Origin: Humibacter sp049446075
GTDB lineage: Bacteria > Actinomycetota > Actinomycetes > Actinomycetales > Microbacteriaceae
Length of the DNA stretch: 64,000 nt
Direction of reading: 5' to 3'
Assembly: GCF_049446075.1 (NCBI RefSeq)
Contig: NZ_JBMSEB010000001.1
Span: 2,480,001-2,544,000 of the forward strand
The notes beneath the pieces are model-generated. The model did not search any database. It saw only the letters and a program-made list of their open reading frames with translations, and was not told the DNA's origin. This document shows, in pieces, positions 24,875 to 33,029 of the stretch; positions within the stretch are counted from its first letter, which is position 1, and each line of letters starts with the position of its first letter. A program made the translations under genes and the position numbers.

Positions 24875-25804
24875 CTAGGTGCGGAGCACGACGTTGAGCG
24901 GCGGCTCGCCTGCGAGCATCCGCTCGATCTGACGGCGTAGCAGCCGGGCCATGCGCGGCATCATTGCGCTGGTGGCACCGCCGACGTGCGGCGAGATGAG
25001 CACGTTCGGCAACGCATACAGCGGATGCCCCTGCGGCAGTGGCTCGGGATCCGTCACGTCGAGCGCGAACCGCAAGCGGCCGGCCGCCGCATGCTTCAGC
25101 ACGGCGTCCGTGTCGGCGACCGCGCCACGCGCCACGTTCACCACGAGGGCGCCGGCGGGGAGTGCGGAGAGGAACTCGTCGTCGACGAGGTGACGCGTGG
25201 CATCCGTCAGCGGGGTGCCGATCACGACGATGTCGGCATCGGGCAGCAGCTGCGGCAACTCGTCGATGCCGTGGATGCGCAGGTCGCCCTCGTCACGGGC
25301 GCGAGAGGCGACGCGCGTGATCTCGACCTCGAACCCGGCAAGGCGTTCTTCGACGGCCTTTCCGACACCGCCGTAGCCCACGATCAGCACCCGGCGGTCG
25401 GCGACGCTCTCGTATCGAGCGGGCGCCCACTCGCCTCGCTCGGAGGCGCGCACGAAGTCAGGAATGCCGCGCTGCGCCGCCAGCATGAGCGCGAGCGCCA
25501 GCTCGGCCGTCGACGTCTCGTGAACGCTCGAGGCGTTGGCGAACACCATCCCGGCCGGCAGCGCGGCCGCAACGCCGTCGTAGCCGATCGACTGGCTCTG
25601 CACGAGTCGCGCCCGAACGCCGGCCAGGCCGCCGAGCACCTTGGGACCGCCCATGTACGGGGGCACCACGATGTCGAATTCGTCGCGCGGCGGCGGCGAC
25701 TTCAGGTCCCACTGCACGAATTCGACGTTCTGCGGCGCCGCCCCCGGGAGCGACTCGTATGCCTCAAGCAGGGCGGATCCGGGGATGCTCACGACGATGC
25801 TCAC
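24875..25804 (-). CDS. D-isomer-specific 2-hydroxyacid dehydrogenase
   Basis: A 309-residue NAD(P)-dependent dehydrogenase of the D-2-hydroxyacid family. The nucleotide-binding motif is VLIVGYGGVGKAVE, the catalytic Arg is in VNVARGA, the acidic residue is in the DVTDPEPLP region, and the catalytic His is in ISPHVGG. Substrates could be glyoxylate, hydroxypyruvate or phosphonate-related acids; it is not specified by context. GTG 25804 lies seven bases after TAGGGT. It is divergent from the ATP-grasp operon. Confidence 0.87.
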   Translation of the reverse strand: MSIVVSIPGSALLEAYESLPGAAPQNVEFVQWDLKSPPPRDEFDIVVPPYMGGPKVLGGLAGVRARLVQSQSIGYDGVAAALPAGMVFANASSVHETSTAELALALMLAAQRGIPDFVRASERGEWAPARYESVADRRVLIVGYGGVGKAVEERLAGFEVEITRVASRARDEGDLRIHGIDELPQLLPDADIVVIGTPLTDATRHLVDDEFLSALPAGALVVNVARGAVADTDAVLKHAAAGRLRFALDVTDPEPLPQGHPLYALPNVLISPHVGGATSAMMPRMARLLRRQIERMLAGEPPLNVVLRT

Positions 25805-25811
25805 GGATTCG

Positions 25812-25817
25812 ACCCTA
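25812..25817 (-). promoter_or_regulatory. -10 box of the hydroxyacid dehydrogenase gene, leaderless type
   Basis: On the minus strand TAGGGT is followed by CGAATCC and the GTG start codon. Confidence 0.5.
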
Positions 25818-25908
25818 TTCGGTGGCGCAGCGCGGCATCGACCTTGTGCCGTGCAGGCGCGACGTGCGGCGGAAACCGCCGGGCAACGTGCGCGCAATGT
25901 CGCGGGCA

Positions 25909-25914
25909 TACCGT
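25909..25914 (+). promoter_or_regulatory. -10 box of the ATP-grasp operon, leaderless type
   Basis: TACCGT is followed by CTGGAC and GTG 25921. It supports the GTG rather than the upstream in-frame ATG 25897, which would place the box inside the coding region. Confidence 0.45.
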
Positions 25915-25920
25915 CTGGAC

Positions 25921-27645
25921 GTGGGCGACCTTTTCGACGGATACACGGCGGTGAAGCGCCGCAGCGCTGCCTCCGCGTGGGACGAGATGTTCGCCGACCC
26001 GGATGCCTCGCCCGGCCTCCCCCGCGACACCTATGCGGACGTGCACTCCGCGCTGGCCCGCATGACGCAGGACGAGCTGCGCGGGCGCACCGAATCCCTC
26101 GCAAGCTCGTACCTCGCACAGGGCGTCACGTTCGACTTCGCGGGCGAGGAGCGCCCATTCCCGCTGGATGCCGTTCCGCGCGTCATCGACGCCGACGAAT
26201 GGCGACTGGTCGAGGCCGGCGTGAAGCAGCGGGTTCGGGCCCTCGAAGCGTTCCTCGACGACGCGTACGGCGAGCAGCGGTGCGTTCGCGACGGGGTGGT
26301 GCCTGCATCCGTCATCGGATCCTCGACGAACTTCCATCGCCAGGCGTATGGCATCAGAAGCGCAAACGGCGTACGCATCCAGGTGTCGGGCATCGACCTC
26401 ATCCGCGACGAGAACGGCGTCATGCGCGTGCTCGAAGACAACGTGCGCGTTCCGAGCGGCGTGAGCTACGTCATCTCCAACCGCAGGGTGATGGCGCAGA
26501 CTCTGCCCGAGCTGTTCGTGAGCATGCGCGTGCGACCCGTGGGGGAGTATCCATATCGGCTCCTGGGTGCCTTGCGCGCTGCGGCACCCGCCGGCGCCGT
26601 CGACCCGACGATCGTGGTGCTCACGCCCGGTGTGCACAACTCCGCCTACTACGAGCACGCGCTGCTCGCCCGTCTGATGGGCGTCGAGCTCGTCGAGGGC
26701 CGCGACCTGTTCTGCGCCGACGGCTACGTCTGGATGCGCACGACGAACGGCCGCGCGAGGGTCGACGTCATCTACCGCAGGGTGGACGACGAATACCTCG
26801 ACCCGCTGCAGTTCAGGGCCGACTCGGTGCTCGGGGCACCCGGGCTGCTCGCAGCCGCGCGCAGGGGCAACGTCACGATCGCGAACGCAGTGGGAAACGG
26901 TGTCGCAGACGACAAGCTGACCTACACCTACCTGCCCGAACTGATCAGGTACTACCTCGCCGAGGATGCCCTGCTCCCCAACGTGCACACCTGGCGCCTC
27001 GAAGACCCGGATTCTCTCGAAGAGGTGCTCGACCGCCTCGACGAGCTCGTGGTGAAGCCCGTTGACGGCTCGGGCGGCAAGGGCCTGGTCGTCGGGCCGG
27101 ATGCCTCGGCATCCGAACTCGCCGACCTGCGCGATCGGCTGCGTCGCCACCCGCGCGGCTGGATCGCCCAGCCCGTCGTTCAACTCTCGACGATCCCGAC
27201 GCTCGTCGACGACGGCATCCGCCCGCGGCACTCGGACCTGAGGCCGTTCGCGGTGAACGACGGAACGGATGTCTGGGTGCTGCCAGGCGGCCTCACCCGC
27301 GTCGCGCTTCCCGCAGGCCAACTCGTCGTGAACTCCTCCCAGGGCGGGGGATCGAAGGACACGTGGGTTCTCGACCATCCGGACGAGACACGTGGAGCAT
27401 CTCGCCTTGGCTTCCTCGACGAAGCCCACCGGGTTCCCGACCTCGTGGCAGCGCAGACGGCGCCGGGAGGCGAGCCCCGGCCGCAACTCGGCGTCTCGCA
27501 GTACGACCAGGAGCAGCAACAGCAGCAGACGCGATCATCGGATGCCCAGAGCCGCCCGGGCGCGGCGCCTCGGCCCGCCGCCACGACCGTGGTTCCGAAC
27601 TCGCCTCTGCGGAGCTCCCGTACCGACGAGGAAGCGGGGGAATGA
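25921..27645 (+). CDS. Circularly permuted type-2 ATP-grasp protein
   Basis: A 574-residue protein that begins LFDGYTAVKRR...AWDEMFADP, the typical N-terminus of this family (formerly DUF404/DUF407). ATP-grasp features include EDNVRVPSGVSYV, DVIYRRVDDEYLDPL and the glycine-rich DGSGGKGLVVG. The last 70 residues are Gln/Ser/Pro-rich and variable. The fold suggests an amide- or peptide-bond-forming ligase, but no substrate is established. It is first in a three-gene operon; its stop overlaps the alpha-E gene by four bases. ATG 25897 is an alternative start. Confidence 0.85.
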   Translation: MGDLFDGYTAVKRRSAASAWDEMFADPDASPGLPRDTYADVHSALARMTQDELRGRTESLASSYLAQGVTFDFAGEERPFPLDAVPRVIDADEWRLVEAGVKQRVRALEAFLDDAYGEQRCVRDGVVPASVIGSSTNFHRQAYGIRSANGVRIQVSGIDLIRDENGVMRVLEDNVRVPSGVSYVISNRRVMAQTLPELFVSMRVRPVGEYPYRLLGALRAAAPAGAVDPTIVVLTPGVHNSAYYEHALLARLMGVELVEGRDLFCADGYVWMRTTNGRARVDVIYRRVDDEYLDPLQFRADSVLGAPGLLAAARRGNVTIANAVGNGVADDKLTYTYLPELIRYYLAEDALLPNVHTWRLEDPDSLEEVLDRLDELVVKPVDGSGGKGLVVGPDASASELADLRDRLRRHPRGWIAQPVVQLSTIPTLVDDGIRPRHSDLRPFAVNDGTDVWVLPGGLTRVALPAGQLVVNSSQGGGSKDTWVLDHPDETRGASRLGFLDEAHRVPDLVAAQTAPGGEPRPQLGVSQYDQEQQQQQTRSSDAQSRPGAAPRPAATTVVPNSPLRSSRTDEEAGE

Positions 27646-28577
27646 TGCTGAGCCGGATAGCGGAATCCCTGTTCTGGATCGGCCGCTATCTCGAGCGCGC
27701 GGACGGCACGGCGCGCATCCTCGACGCCCACCTTCAGCTGCTGCTCGAAGACCCCTGGATCGACGAAGACAATGCGTGCAGATCGCTGCTCGCCGTGATG
27801 GGCGCAGAGGCGCCCGAGGCGGGGCTGTCGGTCGGCCGAGCGGATGCGCTGCGGCTTCTCGCCGTCGATCGGTCAGGGCCGTCGTCGATCGCCTTCAGCC
27901 TCTGGTCGGCACGCGAGAACGCCCGTCGTGCCCGTGAGATCGTCTCGACCGAGCTCTGGGAGACGCTGAACACGACTGCTGCCGGCATGCCGCGACGCGT
28001 CACTCCCGAAAAGGTGCACGGATTCCTGCACTGGGTGCGCGACAGGGTGGCGCTCGCCGTCGGTGTGAACGAGTCGCTCATGGGGCGCGACGACGCCTGG
28101 CACTTCTACCGACTGGGCCGCAATCTGGAGCGGGCCGACATGACGGCCCGACTGCTGGAGACGCGCTCCCTCACACAGGCGATCGGGCTGAGCTGGACGA
28201 CCATCCTGCGCTCGTGCAGTGCGTACGAGGCCTACCTGCGCACCTACCGGGGCGTGGCATCCGCTCGCAACGCCGCGGAGTTCCTGCTGCTCGACAGGCT
28301 GTTCCCGCGCTCGATCATGTACTCCGTCTCGCATGCGCTCTACGCGGTGCGCGACCTCGAGCCCCCGACCGCCCGCGCCGGCGTGCCCGGCCGCGCAACT
28401 CTGCTGCTCGGACAGGTGATCAGCGGGCTCGAATACCGATCGATCGGAGAGATCGTGGACGACCTACCGGCGAACATGGCGGCCGTGCAGCGTGCGACGA
28501 GCGCGACGAGCGAGGCGATCCGCAGCAGGTACTTCCCGGCCAACGCGCTGCCGGTCTGGGTGGGGGAGTCCTCGTGA
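27642..28577 (+). CDS. Alpha-E (DUF403) domain protein
   Basis: A 311-residue all-helical protein of the alpha-E family, starting MLSRIAESLFWIGRYLERADGTAR as its relatives do and with the repeat-like FYRLGRNLERADMTARLLE in the middle. The function is unknown; it is nearly always encoded beside a circularly permuted ATP-grasp and a transglutaminase-like protein. Start ATG 27642 and the previous stop form ATGA, and its own stop overlaps the next GTG start (GTGA), so the three proteins are translationally coupled and probably form a complex or pathway. Confidence 0.85.
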   Translation: MMLSRIAESLFWIGRYLERADGTARILDAHLQLLLEDPWIDEDNACRSLLAVMGAEAPEAGLSVGRADALRLLAVDRSGPSSIAFSLWSARENARRAREIVSTELWETLNTTAAGMPRRVTPEKVHGFLHWVRDRVALAVGVNESLMGRDDAWHFYRLGRNLERADMTARLLETRSLTQAIGLSWTTILRSCSAYEAYLRTYRGVASARNAAEFLLLDRLFPRSIMYSVSHALYAVRDLEPPTARAGVPGRATLLLGQVISGLEYRSIGEIVDDLPANMAAVQRATSATSEAIRSRYFPANALPVWVGESS

Positions 28578-29419
28578 AGCGGCTGAAGGTGGTGCACACC
28601 ACCGGGTTCAGGTACGCAGGCGACGTGACGGCGTCGTACAACGAAGCACGCATGCTTCCCATCGGCGGCGACGGGCAACTGGTGCTCTCTGCCCAGCTGG
28701 ATGTGACGCCTGGCGGCAAGCAGTTCGGATACGTCGACTACTGGGGCACGCAGGTGACCGCATTCGAGGTCATCACGCCGCATGACGAACTCACGCTCAC
28801 GGCGACGAGCTTCGTCGAGGTCGCCCCGCGCATGCGACCGGCCTCTCCGGCAGACTGGCGCACCGTCGCCCGTGCTGGTGCGATGGCGGTGGCGTACGCC
28901 GAACAGACCAGGCAGACCCCGCGTACGCTGCCAGACGACGACCTGCTGGAGCTGGCGCGGGAGGTGACGAAGCGCACCCATGCACCTGATCCCGCGGCGC
29001 TGCTCATCTGCGACAGCATCAGCGAGGCGATGGAGTACCTGCCCGGCTCGACCGGTGTGTACTCGACGGCGGCCGAGGCGTGGGAGAAACGCAGCGGTGT
29101 CTGCCAGGACATCGCTCACGTCGCGCTCGGGGCCCTGCGATCGGTCGGCATTCCGGCCCGCTACGTCTCCGGGTACCTGCACCCGGATCCCGACCCGGTG
29201 ATCGGCAAGACGGTCACCGGCGAGTCTCACGCATGGGTGGAGTGGTTCTGCGGCTCCTGGCGCGGCTACGACCCCACGAACCGCATCGAGATCGGCGACC
29301 GCCACGTGCTCGTCGGCAGGGGCAGGGACTACGACGATGTCGCGCCGATCAGGGGTGTCTACGCCGGCCCGAGCGAGTCGGAGCAGTTCGTGTCGGTGGA
29401 GATCACGCGCGTGAGTTGA
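28574..29419 (+). CDS. Transglutaminase-like cysteine protease/transferase
   Basis: A 281-residue protein with an N-terminal beta-sandwich (about 1-90) and a transglutaminase-like core. The triad is Cys177 in GVCQDIAH, His219 in ESHAWVEW and Asp233 in GYDPTNR. Such enzymes break or form peptide or isopeptide bonds. The triad is complete, so it should be active. It is third in the ATP-grasp/alpha-E operon. No signal peptide, hence cytoplasmic. Confidence 0.87.
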   Translation: MKRLKVVHTTGFRYAGDVTASYNEARMLPIGGDGQLVLSAQLDVTPGGKQFGYVDYWGTQVTAFEVITPHDELTLTATSFVEVAPRMRPASPADWRTVARAGAMAVAYAEQTRQTPRTLPDDDLLELAREVTKRTHAPDPAALLICDSISEAMEYLPGSTGVYSTAAEAWEKRSGVCQDIAHVALGALRSVGIPARYVSGYLHPDPDPVIGKTVTGESHAWVEWFCGSWRGYDPTNRIEIGDRHVLVGRGRDYDDVAPIRGVYAGPSESEQFVSVEITRVS

Positions 29420-29552
29420 GGCGCTCCGGGCGCTCGATTCTCGGTCGATTGTCGTTCACCGTGCGGCTCCGAGGCCGCGGGGCTTCGTCACGTGACACGA
29501 CGTCAACGATATCGAAATCACAGACCGTCGCGAAGCACCAGTCCCAAAAAGG

Positions 29553-29581
29553 TTGACAACGCCGAGGGGCGCTCGTAATAC
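29553..29581 (+). promoter_or_regulatory. Sigma-70-type promoter of the rhamnogalacturonan operon
   Basis: TTGACA (29553-29558), 17-base spacer, TAATAC (29576-29581). It is the best -35/-10 match in the window and lies 81 bases before the DUF624 start. The rest of the 242-base gap holds no gene. Confidence 0.75.
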
Positions 29582-29592
29582 TGGGCTCCACC

Positions 29593-29606
29593 GGAAAGCG
29601 TTTACC
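29593..29606. promoter_or_regulatory. LacI-type operator, class A (rhamnogalacturonan operon)
   Basis: GGAAAGCGTTTACC begins 11 bases after the -10 box, so a bound repressor would cover the start of transcription. Related sites lie at 45875, 50820 and 60981. Confidence 0.65.
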
Positions 29607-29661
29607 GAACAGTCTTGCGCCTTTCCGGCGGAATGTCGAAGAGGACGAGGGGGTGACGGTG

Positions 29662-30351
29662 ATGTCGCGCATCGAGACGAGAAGAACTCATCCCCTCCCA
29701 ACCCGTGGCGTGCAGTCCCTCTCTGGCGCGACGACGGTGTGGGCCCTTCGCATCGGCGAGACGGTCACCTGGATCGCGAAGGTCAATCTCGCCTGGATGC
29801 TCGTCACGGTCTTGGGTGGGGTCGTGCTCGGCTTCGCGCCCGCGGCGTTCGCCACTGCCGAGCTGTGCCGCAGCCGGCTCCGCAGCGGACACGACGCGCG
29901 GCTCAGGGACTTCATCACCGCAGGCCGTCGCCAGTTCTGGCGGGCCAACGCGATTCTGCTGCCCGTTGTCGTCGTCGACGTGCTCCTCGCGACCGCCCTC
30001 ACGCTTGCGGCACAGTCCGGTTCGGTCCTCGCGGCGATGGCTGTCGGAATCGTCGTGCTGATCGCGGTGCTCGCCACCGTGCTGCTGCCGGTGCTCTACG
30101 CCAACTACGACATCCCTCTGGCTCGGTACGTGCCGACCGCCACGCGCTTCGTGCTCGCCAACCCGGTGTCCATGCTTCTGCTCGCGCTCACCTGCGCGGC
30201 GGTCGCACTGGCATCCGCGCTCCTGCCCGCACTCGTTCCGTTCGTGTCGGTCGGGGCATGGATGCAGTTCAGCTCAGCGCTGTGCCTTTCGTTCTTCCAC
30301 GCCAACGACCAACGTGTCGCCGCCACTGCCGAGGAGGACGGCGGCAGCTGA
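29662..30351 (+). CDS. yesL: DUF624 (YesL-like) membrane protein
   Basis: A 229-residue integral membrane protein with about five hydrophobic segments, family DUF624. In Bacillus subtilis yesL sits in the rhamnogalacturonan cluster, and the gene set downstream here is parallel. Its molecular role is unknown. ATG 29662 has GAGGGGG about eight bases upstream; GTG 29653 in frame would touch that site. First gene of the operon that runs to about 39641. Confidence 0.75.
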   Translation: MSRIETRRTHPLPTRGVQSLSGATTVWALRIGETVTWIAKVNLAWMLVTVLGGVVLGFAPAAFATAELCRSRLRSGHDARLRDFITAGRRQFWRANAILLPVVVVDVLLATALTLAAQSGSVLAAMAVGIVVLIAVLATVLLPVLYANYDIPLARYVPTATRFVLANPVSMLLLALTCAAVALASALLPALVPFVSVGAWMQFSSALCLSFFHANDQRVAATAEEDGGS

Positions 30352-30410
30352 CCCTGCGCGACCGACGACCGGCGCATCCCACACCAACCTCGAAAGACAA
30401 AGGAGTTTTC

Positions 30411-31970
30411 GTGTCCATCACTTTGAAACGATTCATGACGGGAACCGTCGTCGTGAGCCTGGCAGCGCTCGCGCTCGTCGGGTGCACGTCGCAGCCGAAG
30501 GCATCCGACAGTTCCACGTCGGCCAAGCTCGACACGCTCACCATCCAGGCACCCTACTTGTCCGCCGAGCCACCCACTGCAGACAATCCGATCGGGCAGC
30601 AGCTGAACAAGCTCCTCGGTACGAACGTCGAGGTCAACTGGGTGCCCAATTCGTCGTACGCGGACAAGACCAACATCACTCTTGCGGGAAGCGACATCCC
30701 GGATGCCATGGTCATCCAGGGCAAGGACCCGGGCTTCGTCAAGAACGCCAATGCAGGAGCGTTCTGGGATCTGACCGGCTACCTGAAGGACTACCCCAAC
30801 CTCGTCTCCACCAGCCCTGCCATCGAGAAGGCGGCGAGCGTGAACGGAAAGATCTTCGGCATCTACCGGCCGCGGGATCAGATGCGCACGGCGGTGATCA
30901 TCCGCAAGGACTGGCTCCAGAAGCTCGGGCTCTCGCTGCCCAAGACCACCGACGACCTGTACAAGATCGCCAAGGCGTTCACCGAGGACGACCCCGACGG
31001 CGACGGCAAGAAGGACACCTACGGGCTCATCGTGCCGAAGTGGCCAGGCTCGGTCGGCTCGAACAGCCCGTGGGACGCCATCGAGACGTGGTACGGCTCG
31101 GGCAACGTGTGGACGCAGCAGAACGGCAAGCTCGAGCAGAGCTTCACGACGCCCGCGTGGAAGAAGGCGCTCGCCTTCGAGAAGAAGATCGTCTCGAACG
31201 GCTACATCAACCCGGACTACGCCACCATGGACTCCGTCGACTGGAACACGCCGTTCATCAACGGCCAGGGCGGCATCATCATCGACACCTACTCCAGGGT
31301 GCGGCAGATCAACTCCCTGTTCGAGAAGTCCGACCCGAACGACTACCAGAAGTACGTGGCCTGGACCGGGAACCTCGAAGGCCCTGACGGCAAGCTGCAT
31401 GCGTTGCCCACGGCCGGTTACTCCGGCTTCATCGCAATCCCGAAGTCGTCGGTGAAGACGGAGGCGAAGCTGCGTCAGGTGCTGTCGGTGCTGAACAAGC
31501 TGAACACGAAGCAGGCGCAGATCCTGATCAACAACGGCATCGAGGGCAAGAACTTCACCGTGGTCGACGGCCGCGCCCAGGCGATCACGCCGCCCACCAC
31601 GGAGTCGACGGCCCTCACGAACGACGTCGCGTCGTACTCCCAGCTCGGCATCTCGGTGAACGGCAACAAGTTCTACCTGCCCGCACAGCCGAACGCCTAC
31701 GACCAGGCGCAGTACGACGCCCAGCTGAAGACGATCGCGGCAGACACCAAGTCCGCAGTGTTCAACCCGGCAGCCGCCTACGTCTCGAACACCTACGTGC
31801 TCAACGGAGCCACGCTCGACAACGTCATCTCGGACGCCCGCATCAAGTACGACGCAGGGCAGCTCGACGACGCCGGGCTCGCGGCAGCGCTGCAGCAGTG
31901 GAAGAGCAGCGGAGGTGCGCAGGTGACCGCCGAGATCAACAAGCTCTACAAGGCGGACAAGAACAAGTAG
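30411..31970 (+). CDS. lplA: Extracellular solute-binding lipoprotein (LplA/YtcQ-like)
   Basis: A 519-residue ABC-transporter binding protein of the large oligosaccharide class. A lipoprotein signal with lipobox LVGC places the lipid-modified Cys at residue 25. The mature part has the LplA-type blocks DNPIGQQLNKLLG, IPDAMVIQG, IIRKDWLQKLGL and DDPDGDGKKDTYGL. It should deliver rhamnogalacturonan or pectin oligosaccharides to the two permeases encoded next. The GTG start follows AAAGGAG with 5-base spacing. Confidence 0.87.
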   Translation: MSITLKRFMTGTVVVSLAALALVGCTSQPKASDSSTSAKLDTLTIQAPYLSAEPPTADNPIGQQLNKLLGTNVEVNWVPNSSYADKTNITLAGSDIPDAMVIQGKDPGFVKNANAGAFWDLTGYLKDYPNLVSTSPAIEKAASVNGKIFGIYRPRDQMRTAVIIRKDWLQKLGLSLPKTTDDLYKIAKAFTEDDPDGDGKKDTYGLIVPKWPGSVGSNSPWDAIETWYGSGNVWTQQNGKLEQSFTTPAWKKALAFEKKIVSNGYINPDYATMDSVDWNTPFINGQGGIIIDTYSRVRQINSLFEKSDPNDYQKYVAWTGNLEGPDGKLHALPTAGYSGFIAIPKSSVKTEAKLRQVLSVLNKLNTKQAQILINNGIEGKNFTVVDGRAQAITPPTTESTALTNDVASYSQLGISVNGNKFYLPAQPNAYDQAQYDAQLKTIAADTKSAVFNPAAAYVSNTYVLNGATLDNVISDARIKYDAGQLDDAGLAAALQQWKSSGGAQVTAEINKLYKADKNK

Positions 31971-31975
31971 TCGCT

Positions 31976-32008
31976 GTGGAGGGCGGATGTCTTTCATCCG
32001 CCCTCCAC
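31976..32008 (+). terminator. Intra-operon hairpin after the binding-protein gene
   Basis: A 14-bp perfect stem, 31976-31989 with 31995-32008, loop TCTTT, no T-tract after it. Hairpins in this place often protect or partly terminate the mRNA, so that more binding protein than permease is made. Confidence 0.7.
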
Positions 32009-32033
32009 GCCCGAACCGTAAGCAGGTGCAGTG

Positions 32034-33029
32034 ATGTCGACGCCGACCGTCACGCAGAACGCCCCGATAGCAGAGCTCGTCACCGAGACGGAACTGGTCG
32101 AGGTCGCCTCCCGTCGGGGACGCAGGAACAAGCTGTGGGCCCGCATCGTCCGCTACCGCTGGCTGTATCTCTTGCTGCTGCCGGGCGTCATCTACTTCGC
32201 GCTGTTCAAGTACGCACCCATGTACGGCGCGATCATCGCGTTCAAGGACTACGTGCCGTTCCTCGGCATCGGCGGCAGCCAATGGGTCGGGCTGGCGCAG
32301 TTCGAGCAGTTCTTCAACAATCCGGACTTCGTGCGGCTGCTCGGCAACACGCTGATCCTCGCCGCGCTCAGCCTCGTGATCGCGTTTCCGGTCACGATCG
32401 TGATGGCGCTCATGCTGAACGAGATGCGCCTCATGGTGCTCAAACGCACGGTGCAGACGCTCATCTACATTCCGCACTTCCTCGCGTGGACGGTCGTGGC
32501 ATCCCTCACGTACCTGCTCTTCGCACAAGGGGCAGGACCGTTGTTCGGCTTTCTGAACGGCGTCTTCGGCACGCACGTCGACTTTCTCACCGACCCGGCC
32601 TGGTTCCGGCCGCTCATCGTGCTGCAGGACATCTGGAAGAACACCGGATGGGGAACGATCATCTTCCTTGCCGCGCTGGCCACTGTTGACCAGGAGCAGT
32701 ACGAGGCAGCCATCATCGACGGGGCCGGCCGGTTCCATCGGGTGTGGCACGTGACCCTGCCCTCCATTCGCCCAACGATCATCGTGATGCTGATCCTGCA
32801 GATGGGGCAGATCCTCAATACCGGGTTCGAGCAGATCTACCTCATGACCAACTCCCTCAACCGGCAGGTGGCCGACGTCTTCGACACCTACGTCTACTTC
32901 GTCGGCATCACGCAGGGCGCTTACAGCTACTCGACTGCCGTCGGTCTGTTCAAGGCGGTCGTCGGGGTCGTGCTCATCCTCGGCGCCAACTGGCTCGCCA
33001 AGCGCTTCAACCAGCAGGGGATCTTCTGA
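32034..33029 (+). CDS. lplB: ABC sugar permease, LplB/YesP type
   Basis: A 331-residue inner-membrane permease with six predicted segments after a cytoplasmic N-terminus. Family features include LLLPGVIYFALFKYAPMYG at the first segment and the EAA loop EAAIIDGAGRFHRVWHVTLP, which docks on an ATPase. ATG 32034 is preferred over GTG 32031. Its stop shares one base with the next gene's start (TGATG). Confidence 0.9.
   Translation: MSTPTVTQNAPIAELVTETELVEVASRRGRRNKLWARIVRYRWLYLLLLPGVIYFALFKYAPMYGAIIAFKDYVPFLGIGGSQWVGLAQFEQFFNNPDFVRLLGNTLILAALSLVIAFPVTIVMALMLNEMRLMVLKRTVQTLIYIPHFLAWTVVASLTYLLFAQGAGPLFGFLNGVFGTHVDFLTDPAWFRPLIVLQDIWKNTGWGTIIFLAALATVDQEQYEAAIIDGAGRFHRVWHVTLPSIRPTIIVMLILQMGQILNTGFEQIYLMTNSLNRQVADVFDTYVYFVGITQGAYSYSTAVGLFKAVVGVVLILGANWLAKRFNQQGIF

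Noticed and set aside
25897..25920. ATG 25897 as start of the ATP-grasp protein
   Set aside because: The GTG at 25921 gives the usual family N-terminus and lies six bases after a TACCGT box; ATG 25897 has no ribosome site. It remains possible.
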